Shown: positions 25,372-33,996 of the stretch, piece by piece
How positions within the stretch are numbered: the stretch's first letter is position 1
How the letters are laid out: each line of letters begins with the position of its first letter
Assembly (NCBI GenBank): GCA_029860075.1
Contig: JAOUBX010000045.1
Coordinates: 1 to 35,410, forward strand
DNA: 35,410 nt
Reading direction: 5' to 3'
Source: Deltaproteobacteria bacterium
GTDB taxonomy: Bacteria; Desulfobacterota; JADFVX01
Program-made: the position numbers and the translations under genes
Notes under the pieces: generated by a model
Told to the model about the DNA's origin: nothing
Seen by the model: only the letters and a program-made list of their open reading frames with translations
Database searches by the model: none

Positions 25372-27894
25372 CAGTTTAAGCCGTGTCTTTATGTTTCCCG
25401 GCTTAATATCAAGACAGGTTTCATATTCCTTAATGGCCATCTTTTCTATACCCTCTTTTTCATAAAGATTCGCCAGTTTATAATGAACATTAAAGTCAGC
25501 AGGAGCGATAACGGACAACCTTCGGTAACTGTTAATTGCCTCCAGCGGTCTGCCTGTTTCTTCATAAGCAGCGCCCAGAATATGAAATGACCTGACACTT
25601 CTGCTGTTTACCTGTAAAACCTTTTCAGCGACTTCAATTGCCTTTGAATGATCTTTATTTTGCAGGTACAACTGAGCAACTTCCTCACCATATTTTTTCA
25701 GGCGGTCCTTCCCCACAGAAATGATATTATTAAGCAAAGCAATAGCAGCCTCTTTATCCCCCAATTCCAGCAATACCCTGCTCTGCCAATAAATGAACCT
25801 TTCCGGAAGCTTATTCTTATTTAGACGGTCCCTCTTAAGAAGTGAGTCAAAGTCCTTCATCTTCATCAAATAATGAGCGTACAAATCAATATATCTCTCA
25901 TTTTCCGGTTCTAATTGAATCGCTTTGCTATATGCCAGCCGAGCGCCTTTATCATCACCTTTATTACTTAATAAACGGGCTATTGTTATACTGCTTTTGC
26001 TATCAAGCGCCATCTCCATAATTTCATGGCTATCTATATTATTATCAATTAACAATTCGACGATGGCATAGAACCGGTCACTTCTTCTTAAGGCAATTTT
26101 CTTTAATTGTTTTACTGAATTATTAAAAGTCTCTTCTCCACTCGCTGCTCTCGCCACTTTTAAGGCATATGATGGTCTTACGGGATCTAATGCGGCAGCC
26201 ATCTTTAAGGCGCGCATAGATTCATCCTTATTCCGCACAAGTTCCTTCATATAGGACATGAGCGCCCAATAGTGTGCTCTAAGCGGGGCAGAGATAATGG
26301 CTTGATCAAGAACATCGATAGCCCTGTTTACTTCATTTTCCCGCAATAAATATTGGCTCCTTTTGAAAAGAAGGTCAGGGTCATTAGTGAACCGCAGAAA
26401 ACCTTCTTCATTTCTCTCTCTTACGGCAGCATCACTATTATTTGTATAATTAAAAAAGCGTATACCCTCCAGGAAAGTCATAGAAAGAAATAATGCGGTT
26501 ACCATTGTCATGATAAGGTAATGTTCTTTTCCAAAGAAGAAGCGCTTTTTAGCCGTTGACAGATAAAGACCACAAAGAAAAGAAAAAAGATAGGCATTAG
26601 ACGGTATTCTCATATTAAATTCGACGGTGTTATGAATCAGCAGGGCAACAATGGCCGAATAAATACCGGCCTGGAGATACCTTTTTTCCCTGTCCCTTAT
26701 ATTAACTTTTATGGGATTATTCTTAAGCAGTAAAATCAGGAAAGGGACTAAAAGAAGAAAAAAACCGATAATACCCGTTTCAGCAAGCAGCTGAATATAT
26801 TCATTATGGGCATAATGAAAAGTCTTTTCCATATCAAAGGGTCTGTAAAGAGGAAAAATATCCTTATACGTGCCCAGGCCTGTGCCCAGGAGGGGATAAT
26901 CGCTGACAATATCCAATGATGCCCTCCATCCCTTCAGCCTATAATGGAAAGAGGGATCTTCACTCACCCTGTAAAGACTGGAAATAGTTTCTAAAACAGA
27001 CCTGGAACCGACTAAAATAAAGAGAGCGCAAACAAAGCTGCCAATAAGTGAAAAAAGAAATATTTTCCTTTTATATTCTCCCTCCCTCCAGAGGATAAAG
27101 ACCTGCAATATTATGGCAAGCAATAAGCTTACAAGACCGCCCCTTGACCCGCAAAGGAGAAGTGCAAAAAGGGAGAGAGACAAAGAAAAAACTAAAATAA
27201 TGGTTTCCCCCCTATTAACCATATTCTTTTTGATTCCATTGCCATACTGAAATAGCAGGAGTGATAATAAAGGCAACATCGCCATATTTGTGAATGATGC
27301 AAAGTGATTATGATTTACAAAGGGACCAAAGGGAGCACCTGCCTTCAATGGCCTTAACCAGTAAAGCTTCCCATTCCAGGAAAAATACTGAATAATACCG
27401 AAGAGAGAAATAATGAAAGAAAGAGCCGTTAAAAAGAATATGGCCCTTTTCAAGTGCGCTTTTCTCTTAAACAAGGCGGCGCTTATTATAAAAATCAAAA
27501 AGCATGTAATAAGCAGTTTAAGTGATGACTGTGTACTGAAAGGGTTAACGCTGATAAATGAAGGAAAGTCTAAACTGTCCGGTATGGCCGCCTTTTCTTT
27601 AATAAGAAACAGGGCGGGGGAAATTATTTGAAGAAGCGATGAACCTATGGGCAGAAGTTGTATTAAAGGAATAATAATAAAAGGTAAAAGAAAAACATAC
27701 AAAGGAAAAGACTTATGTTGATTTGCCTGCAGGTATTTTTTTTTAAATAAACGCTCCATTCCCCAAAGGAGAAAAAGAGTAAAAACAACCAGTTCCATCA
27801 CTATCATGCTCCACTTTTGAATGCCTCCAAAAGAAAGAGCCAGAAAGGGAATAAGAAGCAATATTATCGATCGATAAACTTTCTCCAAAACCAT
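25309..27894 (-). CDS. O-antigen ligase/polymerase (Wzy_C) fused to TPR repeats, C-terminally frameshifted
   Basis: As read, this protein has 861 residues. About 12 membrane segments in the first 480 residues include APFGPFVNHNHFASF, SRGGLVSLLLA, the loop SDYPLLGTGLGTYKDIFPLY and HYAHNEYIQLLAETGIIGFF. These are the hallmark sequences of the WaaL/Wzy_C family, which transfers or polymerises lipid-linked glycans in the periplasm. After about residue 500 come tandem TPR-like repeats, for example RAIDVLDQAIISAPLRAHYW and AINSYRRLSVIAPADFNVHY. The last repeat is lost through a one-base shift at 25369-25372. It starts 31 bases inside the CpsB gene and so is coupled to the export operon. Confidence 0.85.
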   Translation of the reverse strand: MVLEKVYRSIILLLIPFLALSFGGIQKWSMIVMELVVFTLFLLWGMERLFKKKYLQANQHKSFPLYVFLLPFIIIPLIQLLPIGSSLLQIISPALFLIKEKAAIPDSLDFPSFISVNPFSTQSSLKLLITCFLIFIISAALFKRKAHLKRAIFFLTALSFIISLFGIIQYFSWNGKLYWLRPLKAGAPFGPFVNHNHFASFTNMAMLPLLSLLLFQYGNGIKKNMVNRGETIILVFSLSLSLFALLLCGSRGGLVSLLLAIILQVFILWREGEYKRKIFLFSLIGSFVCALFILVGSRSVLETISSLYRVSEDPSFHYRLKGWRASLDIVSDYPLLGTGLGTYKDIFPLYRPFDMEKTFHYAHNEYIQLLAETGIIGFFLLLVPFLILLLKNNPIKVNIRDREKRYLQAGIYSAIVALLIHNTVEFNMRIPSNAYLFSFLCGLYLSTAKKRFFFGKEHYLIMTMVTALFLSMTFLEGIRFFNYTNNSDAAVRERNEEGFLRFTNDPDLLFKRSQYLLRENEVNRAIDVLDQAIISAPLRAHYWALMSYMKELVRNKDESMRALKMAAALDPVRPSYALKVARAASGEETFNNSVKQLKKIALRRSDRFYAIVELLIDNNIDSHEIMEMALDSKSSITIARLLSNKGDDKGARLAYSKAIQLEPENERYIDLYAHYLMKMKDFDSLLKRDRLNKNKLPERFIYWQSRVLLELGDKEAAIALLNNIISVGKDRLKKYGEEVAQLYLQNKDHSKAIEVAEKVLQVNSRSVRSFHILGAAYEETGRPLEAINSYRRLSVIAPADFNVHYKLANLYEKEGIEKMAIKEYETCLDIKPGNIKTRLKLGIYLSYLEKIAKHSGNTRPY

Positions 27895-28652
27895 CCGCTT
27901 CTTTTTTTATTTACACTTTTATAGGGAGGTATATCTATGGCAGCGCCATCGACAACAGCCTGGGGACGATGGACAGCCATATTTTGAGCATTCTCATATC
28001 CACTCAATGCTGAAACAATCTGATAGGCGCCTTGCATGGAAGGCCCCCGCTTATCGATAGAGTGACAATCAGAAGCAATAATATGAACGAGACTGCATTC
28101 TATAAGGCGTTTTGAAAATACTTCAACAGTGCGTCCAAAACCACCGGTTATACTCATTGCCGTAATTTGGGAAAGACAGCCTCTATCAATCAATGCACGC
28201 AGAATATCCGGATTTTTCAATATGAGAGCATCTCTCTCGGGATGAGTAATTATCGGCGTTATACCATTGACCTGCAGGTGGAAAATAATTTTATGGATTT
28301 TTTCAGGATCATAATAGGGCGGAAGTTCCACCAGAATATACTTGCCTGCATCATTAATAGTCATTAAATCCCCCGATTCGAGACAGGGAATAAGCTCCGG
28401 CGTTAAGGCAACGTCGGCGCCGGGCAGGATTTTTAAAGGTATCTTCTTTTCACCGATTATCTCCCCTACGCTTTTGACTTGCCTGAGAATATTCGGGCGA
28501 CTATTTCTATAAACTCCATTTAAAGTATGAGGCGTAGCCACCATTATCTCCGTACCGGCCTCGGTGGCAGCCATGGCAAGCGCTATGGTTTCTTCAATGT
28601 CATCTGCGCCATCATCAACTGCCGGCAGCAAATGGCTGTGAATATCTATCAT
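27864..28652 (-). CDS. PHP-type protein-tyrosine phosphatase (CpsB/Wzh/YwqE family)
   Basis: This 262-residue metal-dependent phosphatase removes phosphate from the tyrosine-rich tail of the co-transcribed kinase. The metal-binding clusters are all present: DIHSHLLPAVDDGADD at the N-terminus, VATPHT near residue 40, PIITHPERD near 135 and IIASDCHS near 193. Length and order match CpsB and YwqE. Its ATG overlaps the kinase stop (ATGA, 28649-28652), so kinase and phosphatase are made in step. The pair should cycle the kinase between phosphorylated and unphosphorylated states to set polymer length and export. Confidence 0.92.
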   Translation of the reverse strand: MIDIHSHLLPAVDDGADDIEETIALAMAATEAGTEIMVATPHTLNGVYRNSRPNILRQVKSVGEIIGEKKIPLKILPGADVALTPELIPCLESGDLMTINDAGKYILVELPPYYDPEKIHKIIFHLQVNGITPIITHPERDALILKNPDILRALIDRGCLSQITAMSITGGFGRTVEVFSKRLIECSLVHIIASDCHSIDKRGPSMQGAYQIVSALSGYENAQNMAVHRPQAVVDGAAIDIPPYKSVNKKRSGWFWRKFIDR

Positions 28653-30706
28653 TCCTTTTCGTTGCCATAATTATAATTATAGTAATAATAACCGTAATAG
28701 CCATCTTCCCGGGTATTAACCCTATTTAGCGCAACGCCAATCATATTGGCTCCAACTTCAGAAAGGGCCTTAATACTTTTCTGGGCCTTTCCCCTTGCCG
28801 TACTCTTTGTATCAACAACCAGTACGACACCATCTACAGCCCTTCCAAGAACTGCCGCATCAGCCAGTGAAATGGAAGGAGGCGAGTCGAAAATTATCCT
28901 GTCATAGTCCTTCTCCAGAATTGATATTATCTCCTGCATTCTCCTGGAGCCAAGAAGTTCTGAGGGATTAGGTGGAATTGGACCACAGGTTATTATCCCA
29001 AGGTTTTCAATTCCTGTTTCATTAATAACGGCATTGATGGAAAGATCATGATCTACCAGTATATTACTGAGTCCGCCTGAACCTTTTAAATTGAATACCT
29101 TTTGGAGCGTGGGCCTTCTAAGGTCACAATCGATAAGCAATGATCTCTTCCCTTCATGAGACATGGTTACAGCCAGATTAATAGCAGCCGTTGTCTTCCC
29201 TTCACCGGGACCGCCGCTGGTTACCATAATGGTTTTAATCTCTTTATCTGAAGAAGAAAATAATACTGAAGTTCTAAGGCCTCTAAAAGCTTCCGATATC
29301 ATTGATTTGGGCATTTTATCGGTGATCAGATACAGGTTCTCCTGTTCTTTACCGAAAATAGCCGGTATGGTTCCGAGAAATGGTATCCCTAAATATCGCT
29401 CCACATCACTTTCACTCTTGATTCTGTCATCAAGAAACTCCAGAAAAAGCGTGAGACTTATACCGCCAAATAATCCAATGAGAACACCCATTAATATCAT
29501 TTTTCTTTTATTGGGATAAACCGGTTTTCCCGGTCTTTGAGCATAATCAACTATCCTGATATTGTTAAATTCCATTCCTTCTGTCAGACTGGTTTCTTTT
29601 AATCGATTTAAAAGAACGTCAAAAAGCTTTCGGTTCCCTTCTGACTCTCTTTTTAACACATTATACTTTATTGCTTTCTTGTTTAAAGCCAGCGCTTCCC
29701 GCTTTTGTTCATCAAGAGACTTTCTAAGAGTAACCTCTTCCAGTTTGGCAATTTCATAATCATCTTTTGTTTTCCTGACAAACTTCCTGACTTCTTCCGC
29801 TATAATGGCCTCTAATGTCTTAATTTGAGAGATAATACTTGCCATTTTGGGATGTTTCTTCCCATAGGTTCCTGACAATTCCGCCCTCTCTCTCTTCATA
29901 TCGAGAAGGCTCGCATTTAAAGTATTAACCTGGGGACTGTCAACAAGATTGGTTAATGCCTCCCAGCTATTTTTGGTCATCAACTCATTTAATTGCCCGT
30001 ATTTTGCTTCCCGCTTCAATCTGGACATATTTGCCTTTATTAAGGCTGAATTTAATTCAGACAATTTTTGCACGACAATATTTTGTCTTTCCTCTAATGA
30101 AATTATATTATGCTTTTCCTTATATTCCTGCAGGGCAAATTCAGAACTTGTAACTTTTTCCTGCAATTCTTTTACCTGCTCTGACAGCCATATAGTCGCC
30201 TGAGAGGATGCATTGATTTTCTCGGTCAGATTTTGTTCAACATAGGTGTCTGCCCAAAGGTTGGCCAGGTCGGCTGCTTCTTCAGGATCGGGCCCTTTAA
30301 TGGAAAGATGCACAAAGCGGCTTCCCCGTTCAGGGTTCACCGTAAGCATATTTAATAAAACAGACTCAGGGTATAATACACCCTCAAACTTTTTCAGTTT
30401 ATTTAAGGGCGATGCGTCAAATACCTTTCTGGCAAGTCTCCGACTGCTGATTATCCCGGCTTGTGTCGCGTAATAGTCTGACGAAGACGCATCAATATTC
30501 ATCACGTCCTGAAAGGACAAAATATTGGGATTTTCTCTTTCAATAAGGATTTTAACGGAAGCCTGGTAGATAGGTATTATAGAAAAAGCTTTGACGGCGG
30601 CAATTGTTACGGCAATGATTAAAATAGCCGCAACAAGCCATAATCTTTTTCTGACAATCCTGATATAGTCTTTAATATTCAGTTCTTTTTCTGTTACTTC
30701 TTCCAT
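28649..30706 (-). CDS. Wzc-type polysaccharide co-polymerase and BY-kinase
   Basis: This 685-residue fusion combines a Wzz chain-length domain with a bacterial tyrosine kinase. Membrane helices lie at about 22-43 and 402-425, with a long periplasmic coiled-coil region (about 165-375) and the PxxP-like stretch RPGKPVYPNK before the second helix. The kinase domain has Walker A SGGPGEGKTT (497-506), A' LLIDCDLRRP (523-532) and B IIFDSPP (604-610). The C-terminus (670-680) holds eight tyrosines, the autophosphorylation cluster. It works in the inner membrane with the Wza-like export protein encoded just upstream and the phosphatase encoded just downstream. Confidence 0.93.
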   Translation of the reverse strand: MEEVTEKELNIKDYIRIVRKRLWLVAAILIIAVTIAAVKAFSIIPIYQASVKILIERENPNILSFQDVMNIDASSSDYYATQAGIISSRRLARKVFDASPLNKLKKFEGVLYPESVLLNMLTVNPERGSRFVHLSIKGPDPEEAADLANLWADTYVEQNLTEKINASSQATIWLSEQVKELQEKVTSSEFALQEYKEKHNIISLEERQNIVVQKLSELNSALIKANMSRLKREAKYGQLNELMTKNSWEALTNLVDSPQVNTLNASLLDMKRERAELSGTYGKKHPKMASIISQIKTLEAIIAEEVRKFVRKTKDDYEIAKLEEVTLRKSLDEQKREALALNKKAIKYNVLKRESEGNRKLFDVLLNRLKETSLTEGMEFNNIRIVDYAQRPGKPVYPNKRKMILMGVLIGLFGGISLTLFLEFLDDRIKSESDVERYLGIPFLGTIPAIFGKEQENLYLITDKMPKSMISEAFRGLRTSVLFSSSDKEIKTIMVTSGGPGEGKTTAAINLAVTMSHEGKRSLLIDCDLRRPTLQKVFNLKGSGGLSNILVDHDLSINAVINETGIENLGIITCGPIPPNPSELLGSRRMQEIISILEKDYDRIIFDSPPSISLADAAVLGRAVDGVVLVVDTKSTARGKAQKSIKALSEVGANMIGVALNRVNTREDGYYGYYYYNYNYGNEKE

Positions 30707-30709
30707 TAT

Positions 30710-31585
30710 TTAGAAAAAACTTTCCGGCACAACGATAATATCATCGGCCATTAATGCAGTATCCAGTTGTTTGTCACCCTTTATAATTTTAGAAATATCC
30801 ACATGAATGGTTTCCTCTTTTCCTGCCTTTCCCCTGATTATTTTGGTCCTCGACGGAGCGGCAATTTTTGTAAAGCCACCGGCCCTTGTAATTGCCTGCA
30901 AAATAGAAATATCCTTTTCCAGCGTATAGGAACCCGGGTTCTTAATCTCCCCGAAAACAAAATATGTATTAGGGTCCGGAATCTGGATAACATCGCCATC
31001 ATTAATTTCTATGTTCAGTTTAGTATCACCTTCATCGAGGAGACGCTTTAAATCTATTTTAATGGGCTCTTTATCTGATACAGTATTCCCCTTATTGCTT
31101 CCTGATTGTGATATAATGGCGTGCTGGGCGGCATCGCTTAGAAGTCCACCCGCTCTGGAGATGACTTCCAGCAATGTAATCGATTTTCTCAGTTCATAGA
31201 TACCCGGCTTCGCTACTCCCCCGAGGACATAAATTTTTCGGCTTCTGTATTCCTTGATTAAAATGGTGACCTGCGGGTTGATGAGGTAACCATCTGCCAG
31301 CCTTCTCTCTATCTCTTTCTCAAGCTCCGTAATAGAAAATCCCTCGGCTTTAATTCTTCCCAGCAACGGGAATGATATATTGCCGTGAGAACTGACTTTC
31401 AGCACAGAAGACAAATCCGGCTGTTCATACACGTTGATTTGCAAAAGATCTTCCGCCCCGATGTAGTAATCTTCAGCGAAAGTATTATTTATGAAACTCG
31501 TAATTGTCAGGAGAGAGAAGAATATATAAAAACAGAATAAAGGATAATAAGGTTTCCTGTAAAACCATTTTGAGGGAAAGTTCAT
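30710..31585 (-). CDS. Polysaccharide export outer-membrane protein (Wza-like)
   Basis: This 291-residue protein has a long signal peptide with a likely signal peptidase I site after TFA (residue 37). There is no lipobox, unlike E. coli Wza. A Poly_export domain opens YYIGAEDLLQINVYEQPDLS, with HGNISFPLLGRIKAEGFSI and INPQVTILIKEYRS. Two SLBB-type domains follow (YVLGGVAKPGIYELRKSITL and VFGEIKNPGSYTLEKDISIL). It probably forms the periplasmic/outer-membrane conduit for the polymer. It lies three bases before the kinase start and four bases after the beta-barrel gene. Lack of a long C-terminal amphipathic helix suggests that the separate barrel protein provides the OM pore (inference). Confidence 0.9.
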   Translation of the reverse strand: MNFPSKWFYRKPYYPLFCFYIFFSLLTITSFINNTFAEDYYIGAEDLLQINVYEQPDLSSVLKVSSHGNISFPLLGRIKAEGFSITELEKEIERRLADGYLINPQVTILIKEYRSRKIYVLGGVAKPGIYELRKSITLLEVISRAGGLLSDAAQHAIISQSGSNKGNTVSDKEPIKIDLKRLLDEGDTKLNIEINDGDVIQIPDPNTYFVFGEIKNPGSYTLEKDISILQAITRAGGFTKIAAPSRTKIIRGKAGKEETIHVDISKIIKGDKQLDTALMADDIIVVPESFF

Positions 31586-31589
31586 TTAC

Positions 31590-32792
31590 TTAAAATTCAA
31601 CCGTCACATTCGCTGTGTATTGATTGTTTTGGTAATCTTCAGCATCAATGTCTGAATTTCGCTCTCTGTAATGATAACCGGCGCCGACATAAAGCCATGG
31701 CCTTATATTGTAATTAATGTTTAGCCCTGCACCATATAAATAGTCGGTTCTTTCTCCCCCTGAAGCAGCCTTATGATATTCATTGATACCATATGAAACA
31801 TTGAAAATTGATGAAATTTTAGTTGATATTCTCAAGGGAAGGCCAAGCGATATTGTGTTGTCCGTATAATAATAATAACGGTCAGTTCCACTGCTAAAGA
31901 AAGATTCCGTAATATGTCTCTTCCCTGTTAATAATATCCTTGTATAACTGGAGTATTGATAATTAAAGCCAAGCGCCGCAATAACGGTATTAACATCTTC
32001 CCTATCGGTTGCCTCGTAGTCACGGTTAGTGTAGCCAACAGATAAATTAAGGCTGGACTTTGATGTTAGCTGGCCTTTCACTCCTAAAGATACATAGTCA
32101 GATTGTGAATCTCTTATATCAGCGGCAATGACCTTATCATATTCTATATTTCCCCTGCTGTATTCCAGGAAGAATGATGTTTTAGGAAGGAGCCTCAGGG
32201 TAAATTCACCGCCATAAAGTTCTTCCTTCCTGTCATATGCTTCAAGGTATGCCTTGTTAGTCTCCTCTTCATAATCATGCAGTGTATTGCTGTATTTCAG
32301 GCTGAATGAAAGCCTGTCAAAAATATTTGATCCAAGGGCAAGCTGCAACAGATTTTGAGTTCTTTCATCCATATCGGTCGATTCAGAGGATGCCGGATCG
32401 GCTGTCTTCACATAGCTGTCTCTGAGCATGAGCTTCAAGCCGCCGGGGAAGCGTGTATTGATAAAAGCAGTCCCTGTATGGGTCTCTTTATCTTCCTTTG
32501 TTTCACTAGCGTATCTGTAAATATCGGCGCTGTACTCCAAAGAATAAACCCGTTCATCATGGCTGCGTTTTACTTCTATAGAGGGAGATATAATGTAAAT
32601 ACTGTCATCACTTTCATTCACATCCGTAAGATAAACATTGTCATCATACCTGTAGGCCAGAGATATGGCAGGATGAAGTTCCGTGCCGCCATAATGGATA
32701 TTTCCCGCAGCCTCTGAGTTTACTGACAAACCCATAATTATTACTGCAAAAAAAACAATAAAAAGAGTGATATTTTTTTTTTTAAAACTCAA
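31590..32792 (-). CDS. Outer-membrane beta-barrel protein of the export operon
   Basis: I re-assign the start to TTG 32792. It has GGAG six bases upstream and gives a proper signal peptide (MSFKKKNITLFIVFFAVIIM, then GLSVNSEAAG), 400 residues in all. A start at 32882 would put 30 non-signal residues inside the FecR gene. The mature protein shows alternating amphipathic strands, many aromatic residues and a terminal Phe (TANVTVEF), as in beta-barrels of the BBP2_2/PF10082 type found in EPS loci. It may be the exit pore or an anchor for the Wza-like protein. An A11 run (32773-32783) covers codons 4-7. Confidence 0.8.
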   Translation of the reverse strand: MSFKKKNITLFIVFFAVIIMGLSVNSEAAGNIHYGGTELHPAISLAYRYDDNVYLTDVNESDDSIYIISPSIEVKRSHDERVYSLEYSADIYRYASETKEDKETHTGTAFINTRFPGGLKLMLRDSYVKTADPASSESTDMDERTQNLLQLALGSNIFDRLSFSLKYSNTLHDYEEETNKAYLEAYDRKEELYGGEFTLRLLPKTSFFLEYSRGNIEYDKVIAADIRDSQSDYVSLGVKGQLTSKSSLNLSVGYTNRDYEATDREDVNTVIAALGFNYQYSSYTRILLTGKRHITESFFSSGTDRYYYYTDNTISLGLPLRISTKISSIFNVSYGINEYHKAASGGERTDYLYGAGLNINYNIRPWLYVGAGYHYRERNSDIDAEDYQNNQYTANVTVEF

Positions 32793-32808
32793 AAAACGCT
32801 CCAAATAT

Positions 32809-33954
32809 TTATGGCCCCACAGGACTTGCGGGCCCGGCTTCAACAGGTGGCGGCGGCACGATGGGGTCGTATTGAGGCTCAACTTTTTCCGGCGTATAAT
32901 CCCAGGTTCGGACCTCCATCCTGTCTTCCGGACCTAAATTGTAAGTCCTGCCATCTTCATTAAAAATATATACACCATCTTTTGATTGCAATATGCTTAT
33001 AGCAGCTGTTTCATTAACTTCATCCATCTGAATCACAATGCCTTCTCCGGGATCAAGCGTTACAGTCGTGGCTGTAATTTTAACCCCTATATCACCGGTG
33101 CTGCTCCCGGGCACAAAAATCTTTGTTTCATTTTTAACAACATCCGTTGCTATATTTACTGATTCTCCGCCATCGAGATTGATATTAGCTGCGTTTGCAA
33201 TAAGGGCTACAGAACTTTCATTAAAATCCGGCGTATCTACAGTAGTCTCATCCCCGGAAATTCCCAATATAATAGCATTTTTATGACCAAGCTGAATAGT
33301 AACATTATCTGTATAAATACCCATGTCGCCATTTACACTCTGAACAAGCGTTTTATCCCCCTCTTCCCCTTTAATCCAGACATTTTTTCCTCTATCCATT
33401 TTCACGGTAAAGGATCCATCATGCTTTGAAATCTCTACCTCTCCTTCTTCATTGGAAAATTGCATGTCTCCGCGAGAATCGACATACATGGAAACAGTCG
33501 TCCCTCTAATGCCTGCGACGGCCACTTTCGATTCAAAAGAGGTCCACATCCCTCTCACTTTTCTTACATTGGCCCAAAGCTTGCCAAAAGACACCTTTAT
33601 ATTTCTGTTCATATAAGACAAATCTATAAATCCGAAGAGTTTCTTCCTGGTGGGTCTCTCTTCAATTGAAAGTGATGAGTTCTCGCTAATTTTCATGAGG
33701 CTTCCATCATTAAATGTCAACTCTGCACTCCCGGCAAGTGTTTTAATTTCATCTCCATTAAAAAGCGTTACTCCAGGTTTCTTGACTCTTAGCCACTTAC
33801 CTTTTGCGCGGTAAGGACTCTTGATCCTTACCTCTCCCTTTACATTGGAAAAGCTGGCAATCTCTTCTGCCGCAAAAGATTTGCCGGACCCTGCGTGAAG
33901 GGCAATAAGTAATGTGAGCACCGTAATAATTACCGATTTCCTGTTGACAAACAT
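32809..33954 (-). CDS. Secreted FecR-domain protein
   Basis: I start at ATG 33954 (MFVNRKSVIITVL), eight bases after GGAGG. Two upstream in-frame ATGs have poor spacing. The 381-residue product has a signal peptide ending near SFAAEE. A FecR domain covers about residues 35-150, with VKGEVRI, LFNGDEIKTLAGSAELTFND, SLMKISENSSLSIEE and VAVAGIRGTTVSMYVD. A long beta-rich region and a Pro-rich C-terminus (PPPPVEAG) follow. FecR-type domains in this setting are periplasmic and not part of a TonB sigma/anti-sigma pair. No sigma factor or receptor is adjacent. It may bind peptidoglycan or the exported glycan (inference). Confidence 0.8.
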   Translation of the reverse strand: MFVNRKSVIITVLTLLIALHAGSGKSFAAEEIASFSNVKGEVRIKSPYRAKGKWLRVKKPGVTLFNGDEIKTLAGSAELTFNDGSLMKISENSSLSIEERPTRKKLFGFIDLSYMNRNIKVSFGKLWANVRKVRGMWTSFESKVAVAGIRGTTVSMYVDSRGDMQFSNEEGEVEISKHDGSFTVKMDRGKNVWIKGEEGDKTLVQSVNGDMGIYTDNVTIQLGHKNAIILGISGDETTVDTPDFNESSVALIANAANINLDGGESVNIATDVVKNETKIFVPGSSTGDIGVKITATTVTLDPGEGIVIQMDEVNETAAISILQSKDGVYIFNEDGRTYNLGPEDRMEVRTWDYTPEKVEPQYDPIVPPPPVEAGPASPVGP

Positions 33955-33996
33955 GGCCATTACCTCCTTAATCAGATTTATCACTTTGAAGAAGTA

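Noticed and set aside
32793..32882. An N-terminal extension of the OM barrel protein starting at 32882
   Set aside because: It lies inside the FecR gene, has no SD, and places 30 non-signal residues before a good signal peptide that starts at TTG 32792.
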